Shown piece by piece: positions 1 to 8,244 of a stretch of 64,000 nucleotides of DNA. The stretch covers positions 310,001 to 374,000 of the forward strand of contig JADJYW010000004.1 in NCBI GenBank assembly GCA_016719605.1, written 5' to 3'. How positions within the stretch are numbered: position 1 is the first letter of the stretch; the number at the start of each line of letters is the position of its first letter. The notes below the pieces were generated by a model. The model saw only the letters and a list, made by a program, of their open reading frames with translations. It had not been told where the DNA came from and searched no databases. The position numbers were made by a program, and so were the translations under genes. Source of the DNA: Lewinellaceae bacterium. Its GTDB lineage: Bacteria > Bacteroidota > Bacteroidia > Chitinophagales > Saprospiraceae.

Positions 1-194
1 CGCAGGAGGGCCAGGAACGATACATTACGGATATTGTTCCGAACTACTTCCGCTTGCTCGAACGCCGCGAGGGTGGGGCAGACAACCGTTTCCCGCCCGC
101 CGAAAATGCGCCGGCCGGCAAAAGTTCCGAAATGCCCGTAACGGCGCCGCCAATAGAGGCAACCCCTGCCGGTGGCGAGGACCTGCCGTTTTGA
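1..194 (+). CDS. ssb: Single-stranded DNA-binding protein, C-terminal part
   Basis: The window opens inside this gene and only the last 63 residues are present. The visible part starts with the end of the OB fold (the stretch ERYITDIVPNYFRLLERR is like the last strand and helix of bacterial SSB). It continues as a Pro/Ala/Gly-rich disordered linker and ends in the acidic tip GGEDLPF. That tip is the SSB hallmark that recruits replication and repair partners. The protein coats single-stranded DNA during replication, repair and recombination. The flavoprotein gene starts 26 bp downstream on the same strand. The start lies outside the window. Confidence 0.85.
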   Translation, partial: QEGQERYITDIVPNYFRLLERREGGADNRFPPAENAPAGKSSEMPVTAPPIEATPAGGEDLPF

Positions 195-220
195 CGGGCG
201 GTGTAAAAACAAGACAATCT

Positions 221-946
221 ATGACCACCTGGTACAACAGCATCGTCACCAAAATCGAACAGGCCACTCCGAATGTGCGCCGGTTCTGGCTGACAACCCC
301 GGATACGCAGCGGCCTGATTTCCGGGCAGGACAGTTCATCACGATGGACCTGCCTGTGGGCGAAAAACGTCTGCAACGCTGGCGCAGTTACTCCATCGCC
401 GGCGCTCCGGGCGACGACCCGGATTTGCTGGAGCTCTGTATTGTGCGGGCGCCCGACGGGCTGGCCACGCGCTACCTGTTCGACGAGGTACATGCTGGGA
501 GTACCATCCGCTGGAAAGGCCCCGAGGGTACGTTTTGTTTGCCGGAAAACCTGGAAAAGGATTTGGTACTGATTTGCACGGGCACGGGCGTGGCGCCGTT
601 TCGCAGCATGCTGCGGGACTTGCACCACACTGGCAAGCCGCACCGGCACATACACCTCATTTTTGGCGCCCGCACCGAGGCCGATATCCTGTACCGCGCC
701 GAGTTGGAGGAACTCGCGCGCACCCTGCCGGACTTCAGGTACGACGTTGCCCTGTCTCGCCAACCCGAGTGGGGTGGCTATCAGGGTTATGTGCATCAAA
801 TTTATCTGGAACAATACGCACAAAAACGTCCCGACGTGGCTTTTTACCTTTGCGGCTGGAGCAACATGATAGACGAGGCTGTAGCCAATCTGCTGGTTAA
901 ACTGGGCTACGAGCGCTCGCAAATTCACTATGAATTGTACGGATGA
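221..946 (+). CDS. Ferredoxin-NADP(+) reductase-like FAD/NAD(P)-binding oxidoreductase
   Basis: Predicted cytoplasmic flavoprotein of 241 residues with the FNR-family layout. An N-terminal FAD-binding barrel carries RSYS at residues 55-58 (the RxYS flavin motif). It is followed by an NAD(P)-binding Rossmann domain with GTGVAPF at 121-127 and a late Cys-Gly pair near 210 (FYLCGWS). The C-terminus ends HYELYG, close to the usual end of short bacterial ferredoxin/flavodoxin reductases. It would move electrons between NAD(P)H and a small redox carrier. The ATG at 221 is preferred over an in-frame TTG at 191, which overlaps the ssb stop. No partner ferredoxin gene is adjacent, so the physiological acceptor is unknown. 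Confidence 0.85.
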   Translation: MTTWYNSIVTKIEQATPNVRRFWLTTPDTQRPDFRAGQFITMDLPVGEKRLQRWRSYSIAGAPGDDPDLLELCIVRAPDGLATRYLFDEVHAGSTIRWKGPEGTFCLPENLEKDLVLICTGTGVAPFRSMLRDLHHTGKPHRHIHLIFGARTEADILYRAELEELARTLPDFRYDVALSRQPEWGGYQGYVHQIYLEQYAQKRPDVAFYLCGWSNMIDEAVANLLVKLGYERSQIHYELYG

Positions 947-987
947 ATAAAAAAATCTGCGTCTAATCCGCGCTGCGCAGCATCCGT

Positions 988-1035
988 TTTATCCGCGTCC
1001 CACCTGCTTGATCAACAGCGGTGGGACGCGGATAA
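988..1035. terminator. Perfect inverted repeat between convergent genes, likely bidirectional terminator
   Basis: A 16-bp perfect inverted repeat has arms at 989-1004 and 1020-1035 and a 15-base loop. It lies between the stop of the flavoprotein gene (946) and the stop of the convergent gene (1077). It is part of a stretch rich in ATCCGCG-like words, so it may also be a copy of a dispersed palindromic repeat. There is no clean T-run. Confidence 0.55.
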
Positions 1036-1076
1036 GACGCACGTTCCCGGCGGACCCGTTTTTCTTTCGTAGGATC

Positions 1077-1760
1077 TTATCGCTTGACGATTTCCGCGGC
1101 CTGGAATGCACGACCTTGCTGGTCTTCCAGTATCAGGATGTATGTGCCGGCCGGTTGTTGGGCCACAGAATACTGTTCGCCCGGGTTTGCAGTAAAACGC
1201 GCTACCTCGCGGCTGTCCAGAGCAAGCATGCGGATGCTGCGTACGGCATCGGCGTTTTCCAACTGGAAATACTCGGCAGTCGGGTTCGGATAAACCTTCA
1301 CATTAGCCGTCGGCAGCGGGTTGTCCGTGCCGGCGAGGGGGGATGTAAACAGGTAAGTGACCGTGACGGTATCGCTTGCGATATTGACGTTGGACATTTT
1401 CAGGCGGATCACGGAGGAGGCGCCGACAATGCTGTCCCAGTTCAGGAAGTGCATAATAATAGCGCCCGATGCACCGGCATCCAGATCAAAAGTGCGGGTG
1501 CTGACAAAAGGGGTGTAGCAGAGATTGATATCGCAAACCTGGGACTCGCAGCCATTGGTAATATCCACAATGGTGCGTTCCCACCGGATAGTCTGCATGG
1601 CATTGGTTGTGTTGGTAATGGTGAAGTGGCCTTCGACATCCGGAATCTGGTGTGGGGCAACAGTCCAGACTTCGGTGGCACTCACGTTAAAGGAGGATTG
1701 AGCAGAAGCAACGGCCGTAAAGCCGGCAAGCAGCAGCAGCGTAGTAAAGAGACGTTTCAT
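1077..1760 (-). CDS. Secreted protein with T9SS type A sorting domain
   Basis: 227-residue exported protein. It starts with a signal peptide (MKRLFTTLLLLAGFTAVASA, cleavage before QSS). The centre is a beta-rich domain of about 120 residues with one CESQVC motif, which could form a disulfide. The last 75 residues form a T9SS sorting domain starting VKVYPNPTAEYFQLE and ending with the usual ILEDQQGRAF...EIVKR. It should be exported by Sec and then carried over the outer membrane by T9SS. I chose the start at MKRLF over an MLMKRLF extension because a signal peptide begins there. The function of the central domain is not recognised. Confidence 0.75.
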   Translation of the reverse strand: MKRLFTTLLLLAGFTAVASAQSSFNVSATEVWTVAPHQIPDVEGHFTITNTTNAMQTIRWERTIVDITNGCESQVCDINLCYTPFVSTRTFDLDAGASGAIIMHFLNWDSIVGASSVIRLKMSNVNIASDTVTVTYLFTSPLAGTDNPLPTANVKVYPNPTAEYFQLENADAVRSIRMLALDSREVARFTANPGEQYSVAQQPAGTYILILEDQQGRAFQAAEIVKR

Positions 1761-1800
1761 AAGCAAGTGTCTGTTTTTAGCAAGTTGTGTAATAATTAAA

Positions 1801-1808
1801 CAAAGGTA
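1801..1808 (-). promoter_or_regulatory. Bacteroidota -7 box (TACCTTTG)
   Basis: On the minus strand the sequence reads TACCTTTG, a full match to the Bacteroidota -7 consensus TAnnTTTG. It lies 40 bp upstream of the start at 1760. I do not see a convincing -33 TTG at the right distance. Confidence 0.5.
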
Positions 1809-1889
1809 GGCAAGGCAGCCGGAACTCCCGCCCTAATTTTGTTTCGTACTTGGCCTTTGTGGCTATGTTGTATGCCAATAGCAAAAATT

Positions 1890-3419
1890 ATGAGAAAATA
1901 CCGGGCACTCGTGCTCCTGCTGCTGGTGGCATGGGACCTCCGGGCACAACTGCCGTCCGGGACCATCGCACCGGATTTTACGGCCACCGATATCACCGGG
2001 CAAACGTGGAACCTGTACGATCTGCTGGCGGAGGGCAAAGTGGTTGTGCTGGAAATTTCCGCTACCTGGTGCTCGCCTTGCTGGGCCTATCACAACGGTC
2101 ATGCCATGCATGATTTCTATAACCAACACGGTCCGAACGGCGACAACAAAGCCACGGTGCTTTTCATTGAGGGCGACCACCAGACCAATGTGAATTGCCT
2201 GTATGGCTCCGCCGGCTGCAATAATTCCACTCCCGGAAACTGGGTGGCCGGCACACCTTTCCCGATCATCAACAGCCACGCTATCGCTGATTCCTTTCAG
2301 GTTTCGTACTACCCGTCCATTTTCGTGATCTGCCCCAACCGCAAAGCCATTGAAGTGGGCCAGTGGAACGCCGGCGACCTCTGGGCGCAGGCCCAAACCT
2401 GTCCGGTAGCCTTCGGAAGCAGCAACGCCGGCATTTTTGATTTTTCCGCCGGTACACCACTCCGGGAGGTTTGTGGCGATCTGGAAATACAACCCGCGTT
2501 TACCCTGATCAATCTGGGCACGCAAGCCTTGTCGCAAGCCGGCATTACCTTGCACTGGAACAATACTCCCGTGCAAACCATAGAGTGGAGCGGCAATCTC
2601 GGATTGTACGGCGAAGTACCTGTCGCGTTTGATCAATACAACATCAACACTGCGGGTACGCTGGAGGCCCGAATCACTTCCGTTAATTACGCACCCGTGG
2701 ACGATGATCCGGCGAACAATGTATACTCGAAAAATTTTACCCTCGCGGAAGGTTTCAATGAGCACAAGGTGCTGCTCAAGATTCGCACGGATCAGTATGG
2801 CGCTGAAACCTACTGGGAACTGCGCGACGAGCAGGGCACGGTACTGGATTTCGGCGGCAACCAGGCTGTAGGCCCCAATGGCGGCGGTAAATTCACCGGC
2901 ATCACCGGCGGCCCGGGCGCTTACGGCAACAACCTCATCCTGCGGGATACGCTGCACCTGCCCGGCCCGGGCTGCTACTCTATCCATTTTGTGGATGCCT
3001 ACGGCGATGGTATGTGCTGCACCTACGGCAATGGATACTACCGCCTCTACAACCTCGACGATCCACTCACTCCCATGCTTTCCGGTGGTACATTCCGCGC
3101 CTACGACGACCGGACTTTCCACGCGGGAATAGCAACTGCCGCGCAGGAGCCGGCCGCTGCCATCCGGGATATCCTCCTGTATCCCAACCCCGCCGGTGAA
3201 CAAATCACGACAGAATTTGTCCTGCCCCAGGCCGAATGTTTCTCCACAACGGTCATCAATATATTTGGGCAGGTGGTGCTGCACATCCCGGCAGAATCCT
3301 TCACCCCGGGCGAGCACCAGCAGCGGCTGCACATCGGTGTTTTGCCTGAAGGATTGTACTGGATGAACTTCCGTGCCGACGATTGGCAGATTTCCCGGAA
3401 GTTTGTGGTTCGCCGCTGA
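1890..3419 (+). CDS. Thioredoxin-fold (redoxin-like) protein with T9SS sorting domain
   Basis: 509-residue exported protein. A signal peptide covers residues 1-19. A peroxiredoxin/TlpA-like thioredoxin domain follows (about 21-175) with the redox motif WCSPC at 60-64 (Cys61, Cys64). A long beta-rich middle region includes an Asp/Gly-rich segment near 360-390 (VDAYGDGMCCTYGNGYY). A C-terminal T9SS domain starts ILLYPNPAGEQITTE. Such proteins are common in Saprospirales and Flavobacteriia and are thought to act on disulfides outside the cell, but no substrate is known. I chose ATG 1890 because the signal peptide MRKYRALVLLLLVAW begins there; the upstream 17 codons look like leader sequence. The next gene starts 53 bp later on the same strand. 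Confidence 0.8.
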   Translation: MRKYRALVLLLLVAWDLRAQLPSGTIAPDFTATDITGQTWNLYDLLAEGKVVVLEISATWCSPCWAYHNGHAMHDFYNQHGPNGDNKATVLFIEGDHQTNVNCLYGSAGCNNSTPGNWVAGTPFPIINSHAIADSFQVSYYPSIFVICPNRKAIEVGQWNAGDLWAQAQTCPVAFGSSNAGIFDFSAGTPLREVCGDLEIQPAFTLINLGTQALSQAGITLHWNNTPVQTIEWSGNLGLYGEVPVAFDQYNINTAGTLEARITSVNYAPVDDDPANNVYSKNFTLAEGFNEHKVLLKIRTDQYGAETYWELRDEQGTVLDFGGNQAVGPNGGGKFTGITGGPGAYGNNLILRDTLHLPGPGCYSIHFVDAYGDGMCCTYGNGYYRLYNLDDPLTPMLSGGTFRAYDDRTFHAGIATAAQEPAAAIRDILLYPNPAGEQITTEFVLPQAECFSTTVINIFGQVVLHIPAESFTPGEHQQRLHIGVLPEGLYWMNFRADDWQISRKFVVRR

Positions 3420-3472
3420 ATCTGCTCCTGTTGAATCGCATTACTTTTTCTCAAATCATACCCGTCCCACCC

Positions 3473-6400
3473 ATGAGGTTATTGCTCTACCCTGCTGTTC
3501 TGTGGCTCCTTCTTGCCACACCTGTTTTTTCTCAAACCAATCCCAATGGCGTTCCTGTCCGGGAAACCATTTTTTACACCAAAACAGGCAATCCCGACTG
3601 GCTGGCTATGCGGCCGGGTGTTCAAGTATCCGCCGCTGATCTGGTGCGCTTGCACAAGACCGACCTCGGCCTGACCGAGCGGGACGAACTCCTGCTGTAC
3701 CGAACCGATACCGATGCGCTTGGCTTTGCCCACCACCGTTACCAACAATACTATCAGGGTGTTCCGGTGGACGGCGGCGAACTGCTCGTACACGAAAAAG
3801 ACGGCTTTGTGCGCACACTCAACGGCAAACTGGTGCGCGGCCTGCAGACCAATGTTCGCCCTGCGCTCCCGGCCGCCGATGCTCTGCAACGCGCGCTCCA
3901 GCACATTTCCGCGCAGCGGTACATGTGGGAATCGCCGCGTGCCGAGGCGCTGCTTCGCCGGATCACCAACAACCCGAAGGCCACGTTTTATCCCCAACCC
4001 GAATTGGTGCTCGTAGCCCCGGGGTTCACGCAAAAACCTGCCGATTTTCAGATTGCCTGGCGGCTCATTGTGCACAGCATGCAGCCGGAAGAAGCCCGCA
4101 AGGAAGTATTTGTTAGCGCACTGGACGGCTCCGTGCTGGAAGCGATAGACCTGACCTGCAACCAAAATACCCCCGGTACTGCCGAGACGTACTACAGCGG
4201 CACCCGCGATATTATCACCCAACAGTTGCCCGACAATACATACCGGCTTGTGGAAACGACGCGTGGCAACGGTATCGAAACCTACAACATGCAAAGTGGT
4301 ACCGATTTCGATGCTGCCGTTGACTTCATAGATGATGATAACCACTGGGATAACACGAATATCTTCCGGGACGAGGTGGCTACCGATGCCCACTGGGGCG
4401 CCGAGATGACATACGATTATTTCCTGAATTTCCACGAACACTCCGGCCTGGACGGCAACGACATGGCGCTCATCAACTTCGTGCACTACGGCTCCAACTA
4501 CCAAAATGCATTCTGGAACGGCTCCTGGGCGAGTTTTGGCGACGCCGCCTCCAGGCCCTTTGTTTCGCTTGATGTGGTGGGCCACGAGTTTACCCACGGC
4601 GTCACCAATTTTTCCGCCAACCTGCGCTACCGCAACGAAAGTGGCGCCCTGAACGAAGCCTTCAGCGACATCTTCGGCGCTGCCATTGAGTTTTGGGCAC
4701 GGCCCGAAAAAGCCAACTGGCTTATCGGGGAGGAATTGGGCAGCGCGCCTTTCCGAAACATGGCCAACCCCAAAGCGGAGAACCACCCGAACACCTACAA
4801 AGGCCAAAACTGGGTGACGGGTACCGGCGACAACGGCGGCGTACACAGCAACAGCAGCGTGAAAAACCATTGGTTTTACTTGCTCACCGAGGGCGGCAGC
4901 GGGACAAATGATAATGGCGATGCCTACGTTGTGACCGGTCAGGGCATCGAAATGGCGGCCGAAATCGCGTTTCGCAGCCTGAAATACTACCTCGTCGTGC
5001 TGTCCAACTACGCCGATGCCCGGGAAGGCGCGCTGCAAGCCGCCGAAGACCTGTACGGTACCTGTTCCGTTCCCTTCGTGGAAACGGCCAATGCCTGGTA
5101 CGCCGTGGGTGTGGGGCAGCCTTTTCGCGCCAACGACCTGAACACGACCCGAATTCTCGAACCTGGCGCCGTCGTCTGCGGCCTCACCGGGGCCGAGCCG
5201 CTCACGGTGCAGTTGCGCTATGCCGGCTGTAATGCCGACCTGCTTGCAGGCGATAAAATTCCGGTGGCTTACCAAATTGATGCCCTCCCGGTCGTGTGGG
5301 ACACCCTTGTGCTGGCCGCTCCGCTTGCTTTTGACGAAGTGGTTAACTTCACCTTTTCCGTGCCGCCGGCAGAGTGGCAATCCCCGGTTTTACCACATTC
5401 AGGCTGGGCCAAATACGAGGCCGACCCATACGCGGGCAACGACGCAGTGGATGTTTTTCTCGAAAGTATTATTGGCCAGAATACCGATGTGCGGCTGCTG
5501 GAAACGGAAAAACCGGTATCCGGCTGTTTTCTCGGCACCGAAAAACCACAGATCGAGGTTGGATTCCGGGGTTGCGACTCCCTGCCCGCCGGCACCGAGA
5601 TCACGCTGTTTTACAGCCTGAACGGCGAAGTACCGGTTAGTGAAGTGGTGCAAACGCCCTTCGTGCTCTACACCGGCGACTCGTTCAAACATACGTTTTC
5701 CGAGCCGGCAGACCTCTCCGCAACGGGGCGTTACAACCTGGACGTCTGGGCGAAATACGGCCCCGACGAAATACCTGCAAACGACAGCCTCAACAGCCTG
5801 CTCGTCGTACACCCGGCGCCCATGACCCGCTCGGACATGCTTACTTTTGAGACGCCTTTTGATATTCCGCTCGACTCCGTATTCATCGCCACCGGCCCCG
5901 AAACAGAAGTGAAAATTTCCTCCGATGCAGCCCGTACCGGCGCGGCCGGCCTGCGCATCACCGGCGGCGATTTGGACGCGGCGTTTGCCAATGGCACAGC
6001 ACAAGTGCCGACCCTGAATAATGTGTGGAACACCAATCCGAACTTCCGCGCGCAGGTGTGCCTGTGTGCCGACCTTACCGGCCTGGCCTCCGCCGAACTG
6101 CAGTTCGACTTGAAGCAGACGTTTTCGTTTTATTATCTGAGGACATTTGGAGCGCACGCCCAGTATGGCAGCGCCATGCGCGTGTTGGCCAACAACGAAC
6201 CCTTGAGCCAAACGTACAGACCCACTACACCCAGTTTCGACCAGTGGAAAAGTCGCAAGGAAGACTTGGGGGAATACCTCGGCGGTACCGTGAAACTTTG
6301 TTTTGAAACCCACACCGGCATTAGTCCTGAACTGGACACGTTTGCCAACAGTTTTGGCGACAGGGTGCTGCTTGACAACATCACGATTGTGGGCCAATTG

Positions 6401-6685
6401 CTCACCGGGACAGATGCGCCGGCCCACGTTGAGCCGGACTGGTCGGTGCTGCCCAATCCCGGCAGCGGGATGTTCACCGTGTCCGTCCGCACCGACCGTA
6501 CCCAACCGGTATCCCTCACGGTGACCGACGCGCTGGGCCGTACCATACGCACCCAAAACGCAGTGGCCGGTTCCGGCAAAACAATGCTCCCGTTGAACCT
6601 CGAAGGTGCCGCGCCGGGGGTTTATCTGGTGCAACTCGGGCTGGAGCAAGAGCGCTATGTGCGGAAGGTGGTGGTTCGAAATTAG
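3473..6685 (+). CDS. M4 (thermolysin-like) metallopeptidase with T9SS sorting domain
   Basis: 1,070-residue secreted zinc protease. Order of parts: signal peptide (1-19, ending PVFSQ); FTP/PepSY-type propeptide (about 45-200); M4 catalytic domain with HEFTH at 371-375 and the third zinc ligand Glu395 in GALNEAFSD; a downstream GDNGGVHSNSSVKN segment that supplies the catalytic His region; two beta-sandwich modules (about 580-800); a jelly-roll-like region; and a T9SS domain from LPNPGSGMFTV to the end. The spacing HExxH-19-E is exactly that of M4. The protein is expected at the cell surface or in the medium, degrading proteins for nutrition. A second M4 protein with similar layout lies at 53406-56543. 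The ATG at 3473 is chosen from the signal peptide. Confidence 0.92.
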   Translation: MRLLLYPAVLWLLLATPVFSQTNPNGVPVRETIFYTKTGNPDWLAMRPGVQVSAADLVRLHKTDLGLTERDELLLYRTDTDALGFAHHRYQQYYQGVPVDGGELLVHEKDGFVRTLNGKLVRGLQTNVRPALPAADALQRALQHISAQRYMWESPRAEALLRRITNNPKATFYPQPELVLVAPGFTQKPADFQIAWRLIVHSMQPEEARKEVFVSALDGSVLEAIDLTCNQNTPGTAETYYSGTRDIITQQLPDNTYRLVETTRGNGIETYNMQSGTDFDAAVDFIDDDNHWDNTNIFRDEVATDAHWGAEMTYDYFLNFHEHSGLDGNDMALINFVHYGSNYQNAFWNGSWASFGDAASRPFVSLDVVGHEFTHGVTNFSANLRYRNESGALNEAFSDIFGAAIEFWARPEKANWLIGEELGSAPFRNMANPKAENHPNTYKGQNWVTGTGDNGGVHSNSSVKNHWFYLLTEGGSGTNDNGDAYVVTGQGIEMAAEIAFRSLKYYLVVLSNYADAREGALQAAEDLYGTCSVPFVETANAWYAVGVGQPFRANDLNTTRILEPGAVVCGLTGAEPLTVQLRYAGCNADLLAGDKIPVAYQIDALPVVWDTLVLAAPLAFDEVVNFTFSVPPAEWQSPVLPHSGWAKYEADPYAGNDAVDVFLESIIGQNTDVRLLETEKPVSGCFLGTEKPQIEVGFRGCDSLPAGTEITLFYSLNGEVPVSEVVQTPFVLYTGDSFKHTFSEPADLSATGRYNLDVWAKYGPDEIPANDSLNSLLVVHPAPMTRSDMLTFETPFDIPLDSVFIATGPETEVKISSDAARTGAAGLRITGGDLDAAFANGTAQVPTLNNVWNTNPNFRAQVCLCADLTGLASAELQFDLKQTFSFYYLRTFGAHAQYGSAMRVLANNEPLSQTYRPTTPSFDQWKSRKEDLGEYLGGTVKLCFETHTGISPELDTFANSFGDRVLLDNITIVGQLLTGTDAPAHVEPDWSVLPNPGSGMFTVSVRTDRTQPVSLTVTDALGRTIRTQNAVAGSGKTMLPLNLEGAAPGVYLVQLGLEQERYVRKVVVRN

Positions 6686-6804
6686 GGTGTGTTTGTCTGG
6701 ACATGGTGCGGGTACTCAACCTATTTTCAGGGCGGTTGTTTCAGGGAGGTTATTCTTGCAACAGGCCATTGGCAAATAAGCCGTGGTCGTCAACCACCCG
6801 CGCC

Positions 6805-6987
6805 ATGTTTAATTTTTTCAAAGCAGACCCGATCAAGAAATTGCGCAAGCAGTACGAACAGAAAATGCTGGAAGCCCGCGATTTGCAGCGCAGTGGCGAC
6901 ATTAAGGCTTTTGCCCACAAGACGGCCGAAGCCGAGGCTATCATGGAAGAAATGGAGCGGCTGAGCAAGGCAGGGAAGCAGGCGTAA
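6805..6987 (+). CDS. DUF6435 (Lacal_2735-type) small protein
   Basis: 60-residue protein, MFNFFKADPIKKLRKQYEQK and onward, predicted as one highly charged helical hairpin or coiled coil. It matches what is known of the small Bacteroidota DUF6435/Lacal_2735 family in length and pattern: an aromatic N-terminal MF-FFK, a Lys/Arg-rich YEQKMLEARDLQRSGD helix, then EAEAIMEEMERL. There is no signal peptide, so it should be cytoplasmic. Function is unknown. It stands alone between the M4 protease and the PorP/SprF gene. The start at 6805 fits family length; the upstream in-frame codons do not look coding. Confidence 0.7.
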   Translation: MFNFFKADPIKKLRKQYEQKMLEARDLQRSGDIKAFAHKTAEAEAIMEEMERLSKAGKQA

Positions 6988-7149
6988 AAATTCTTTGTCT
7001 GTCGTGTTTCGGCAGATATTCGTGTCGGGCGTCTCCAAGTTTTTCGGGATCATTTTCAGGGTTTCTGCGTCATCGCTGTCCGGATTATCCGGATTGACGA
7101 TGCGCTGTCCGGCATCGCATCCGGGCCGGTTGTGTTTGGTGTTTTTGCT

Positions 7150-7157
7150 TAACTTTG
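7150..7157 (+). promoter_or_regulatory. Bacteroidota -7 box (TAACTTTG)
   Basis: TAACTTTG fully matches TAnnTTTG and lies 44 bp upstream of the PorP/SprF start at 7202. It would drive the PorP/SprF-OmpA pair. Confidence 0.5.
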
Positions 7158-7201
7158 CCCGACTTTAATCCACTATTCACCGACATCTACATCCCTTGCT
7201 T

Positions 7202-8188
7202 ATGTTTTTTTTGTGTACCCGAAACCGTACGGTTCGCGCTCCCTGGCTCCTTCTTCTATTTTTTACCTGTCTTGCCGGTGTTGCGTCGGCACAGCAGGAG
7301 CCGCAGTACACCCAGTTTATGTTCAACAAGCTGGCGTACAACCCCGGCTACGCGGGCAGTTTTGTTTCGCCAACATTCACGGCTATTTACCGCAACCAGT
7401 GGATGGGCATTGACGGCGCCCCGAGCACACAAATTTTGTCGTACAACCAGCCCTTGCTCAACGAGCGCCTCGGTATCGGCGCCAATGTGGCGCGGCACAG
7501 TATCGGGATCAACCGCACCTTCACCGTAGACCTGATCTACAGCTACCGCATCCCCATGCGTCGCGGCCACTTGGGCATCGGCTTGCAGCCCAGCGTCCGC
7601 AATTTTTGGCAAAACTGGAGCGACGACCGCCTCTACAGCCCCACCCCGGCCGGTACCGATGTGGCCATTCCAATGGACGCCCGCAGCAAGTGGGTTGTCA
7701 ATTTCGGGTTTGGCGCGTACTATTCCAATACGGGGAAGGGCTGGTACGTCGGCGCCGCGCTGCCGCGTTTTTTGAAAAACAACATAGATTTCTCGGAGTT
7801 TGGTACCGAAATCACCCGCGAGGCGCCCCATCTCAATGCCATGGGTGGCTTCACTATCGCTGCGGGCGACGATCTGGAGATCACCCCCCAGATGCTCCTC
7901 AAATTCGTGGCCAATGCGCCCTTTGATGCCGAACTGAACGTCATGGCCACCCTGCGGAAAAAACTGTACGGAGGCCTTACCTACCGGGCCGGCGGCGACA
8001 CGGGTTATGGCGAGAGCGTGGATGTGCTGGCCGGTGTACAAGCGACCAAAAGTCTCTTTTTGGCCCTGTCCTACGATGTGGGTCTTACCCGTCTGCGCAA
8101 GTTCAACAACGGTTCCATTGAGGCCACTGTGCGCTGGTGGATCAATCCGCCGGAAGGGGCCATCATTGACTCCGGGCTGGGCTACTGA
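7202..8188 (+). CDS. PorP/SprF family type IX secretion membrane protein
   Basis: 328-residue outer-membrane barrel protein of the PorP/SprF family. A signal peptide ends at ASAQ. The mature start QEPQYTQFMFNKLAYNPGYA is the family signature. After it come alternating strands of a 14-stranded-type barrel ending near the C-terminus. In gliding bacteria SprF acts with T9SS to deliver SprB; other PorP/SprF proteins tether type B T9SS cargo at the surface. The OmpA/PD40 gene follows 56 bp downstream on the same strand, a typical pairing. I chose ATG 7202. Whether this copy serves a particular cargo, such as the SprB-repeat protein at 57763, cannot be told from the sequence. Confidence 0.88.
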   Translation: MFFLCTRNRTVRAPWLLLLFFTCLAGVASAQQEPQYTQFMFNKLAYNPGYAGSFVSPTFTAIYRNQWMGIDGAPSTQILSYNQPLLNERLGIGANVARHSIGINRTFTVDLIYSYRIPMRRGHLGIGLQPSVRNFWQNWSDDRLYSPTPAGTDVAIPMDARSKWVVNFGFGAYYSNTGKGWYVGAALPRFLKNNIDFSEFGTEITREAPHLNAMGGFTIAAGDDLEITPQMLLKFVANAPFDAELNVMATLRKKLYGGLTYRAGGDTGYGESVDVLAGVQATKSLFLALSYDVGLTRLRKFNNGSIEATVRWWINPPEGAIIDSGLGY

Positions 8189-8244
8189 GGCAATTTCCAG
8201 CGTTGCGCATCGTTTTGGCAGCGTTCAAAAAACAGGTTTTCAAC

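Noticed and set aside
3479..5380. 633-codon open frame on the minus strand
   Set aside because: It is antisense to the first M4 protease and has no recognisable domain; long shadow frames are common at this GC content.
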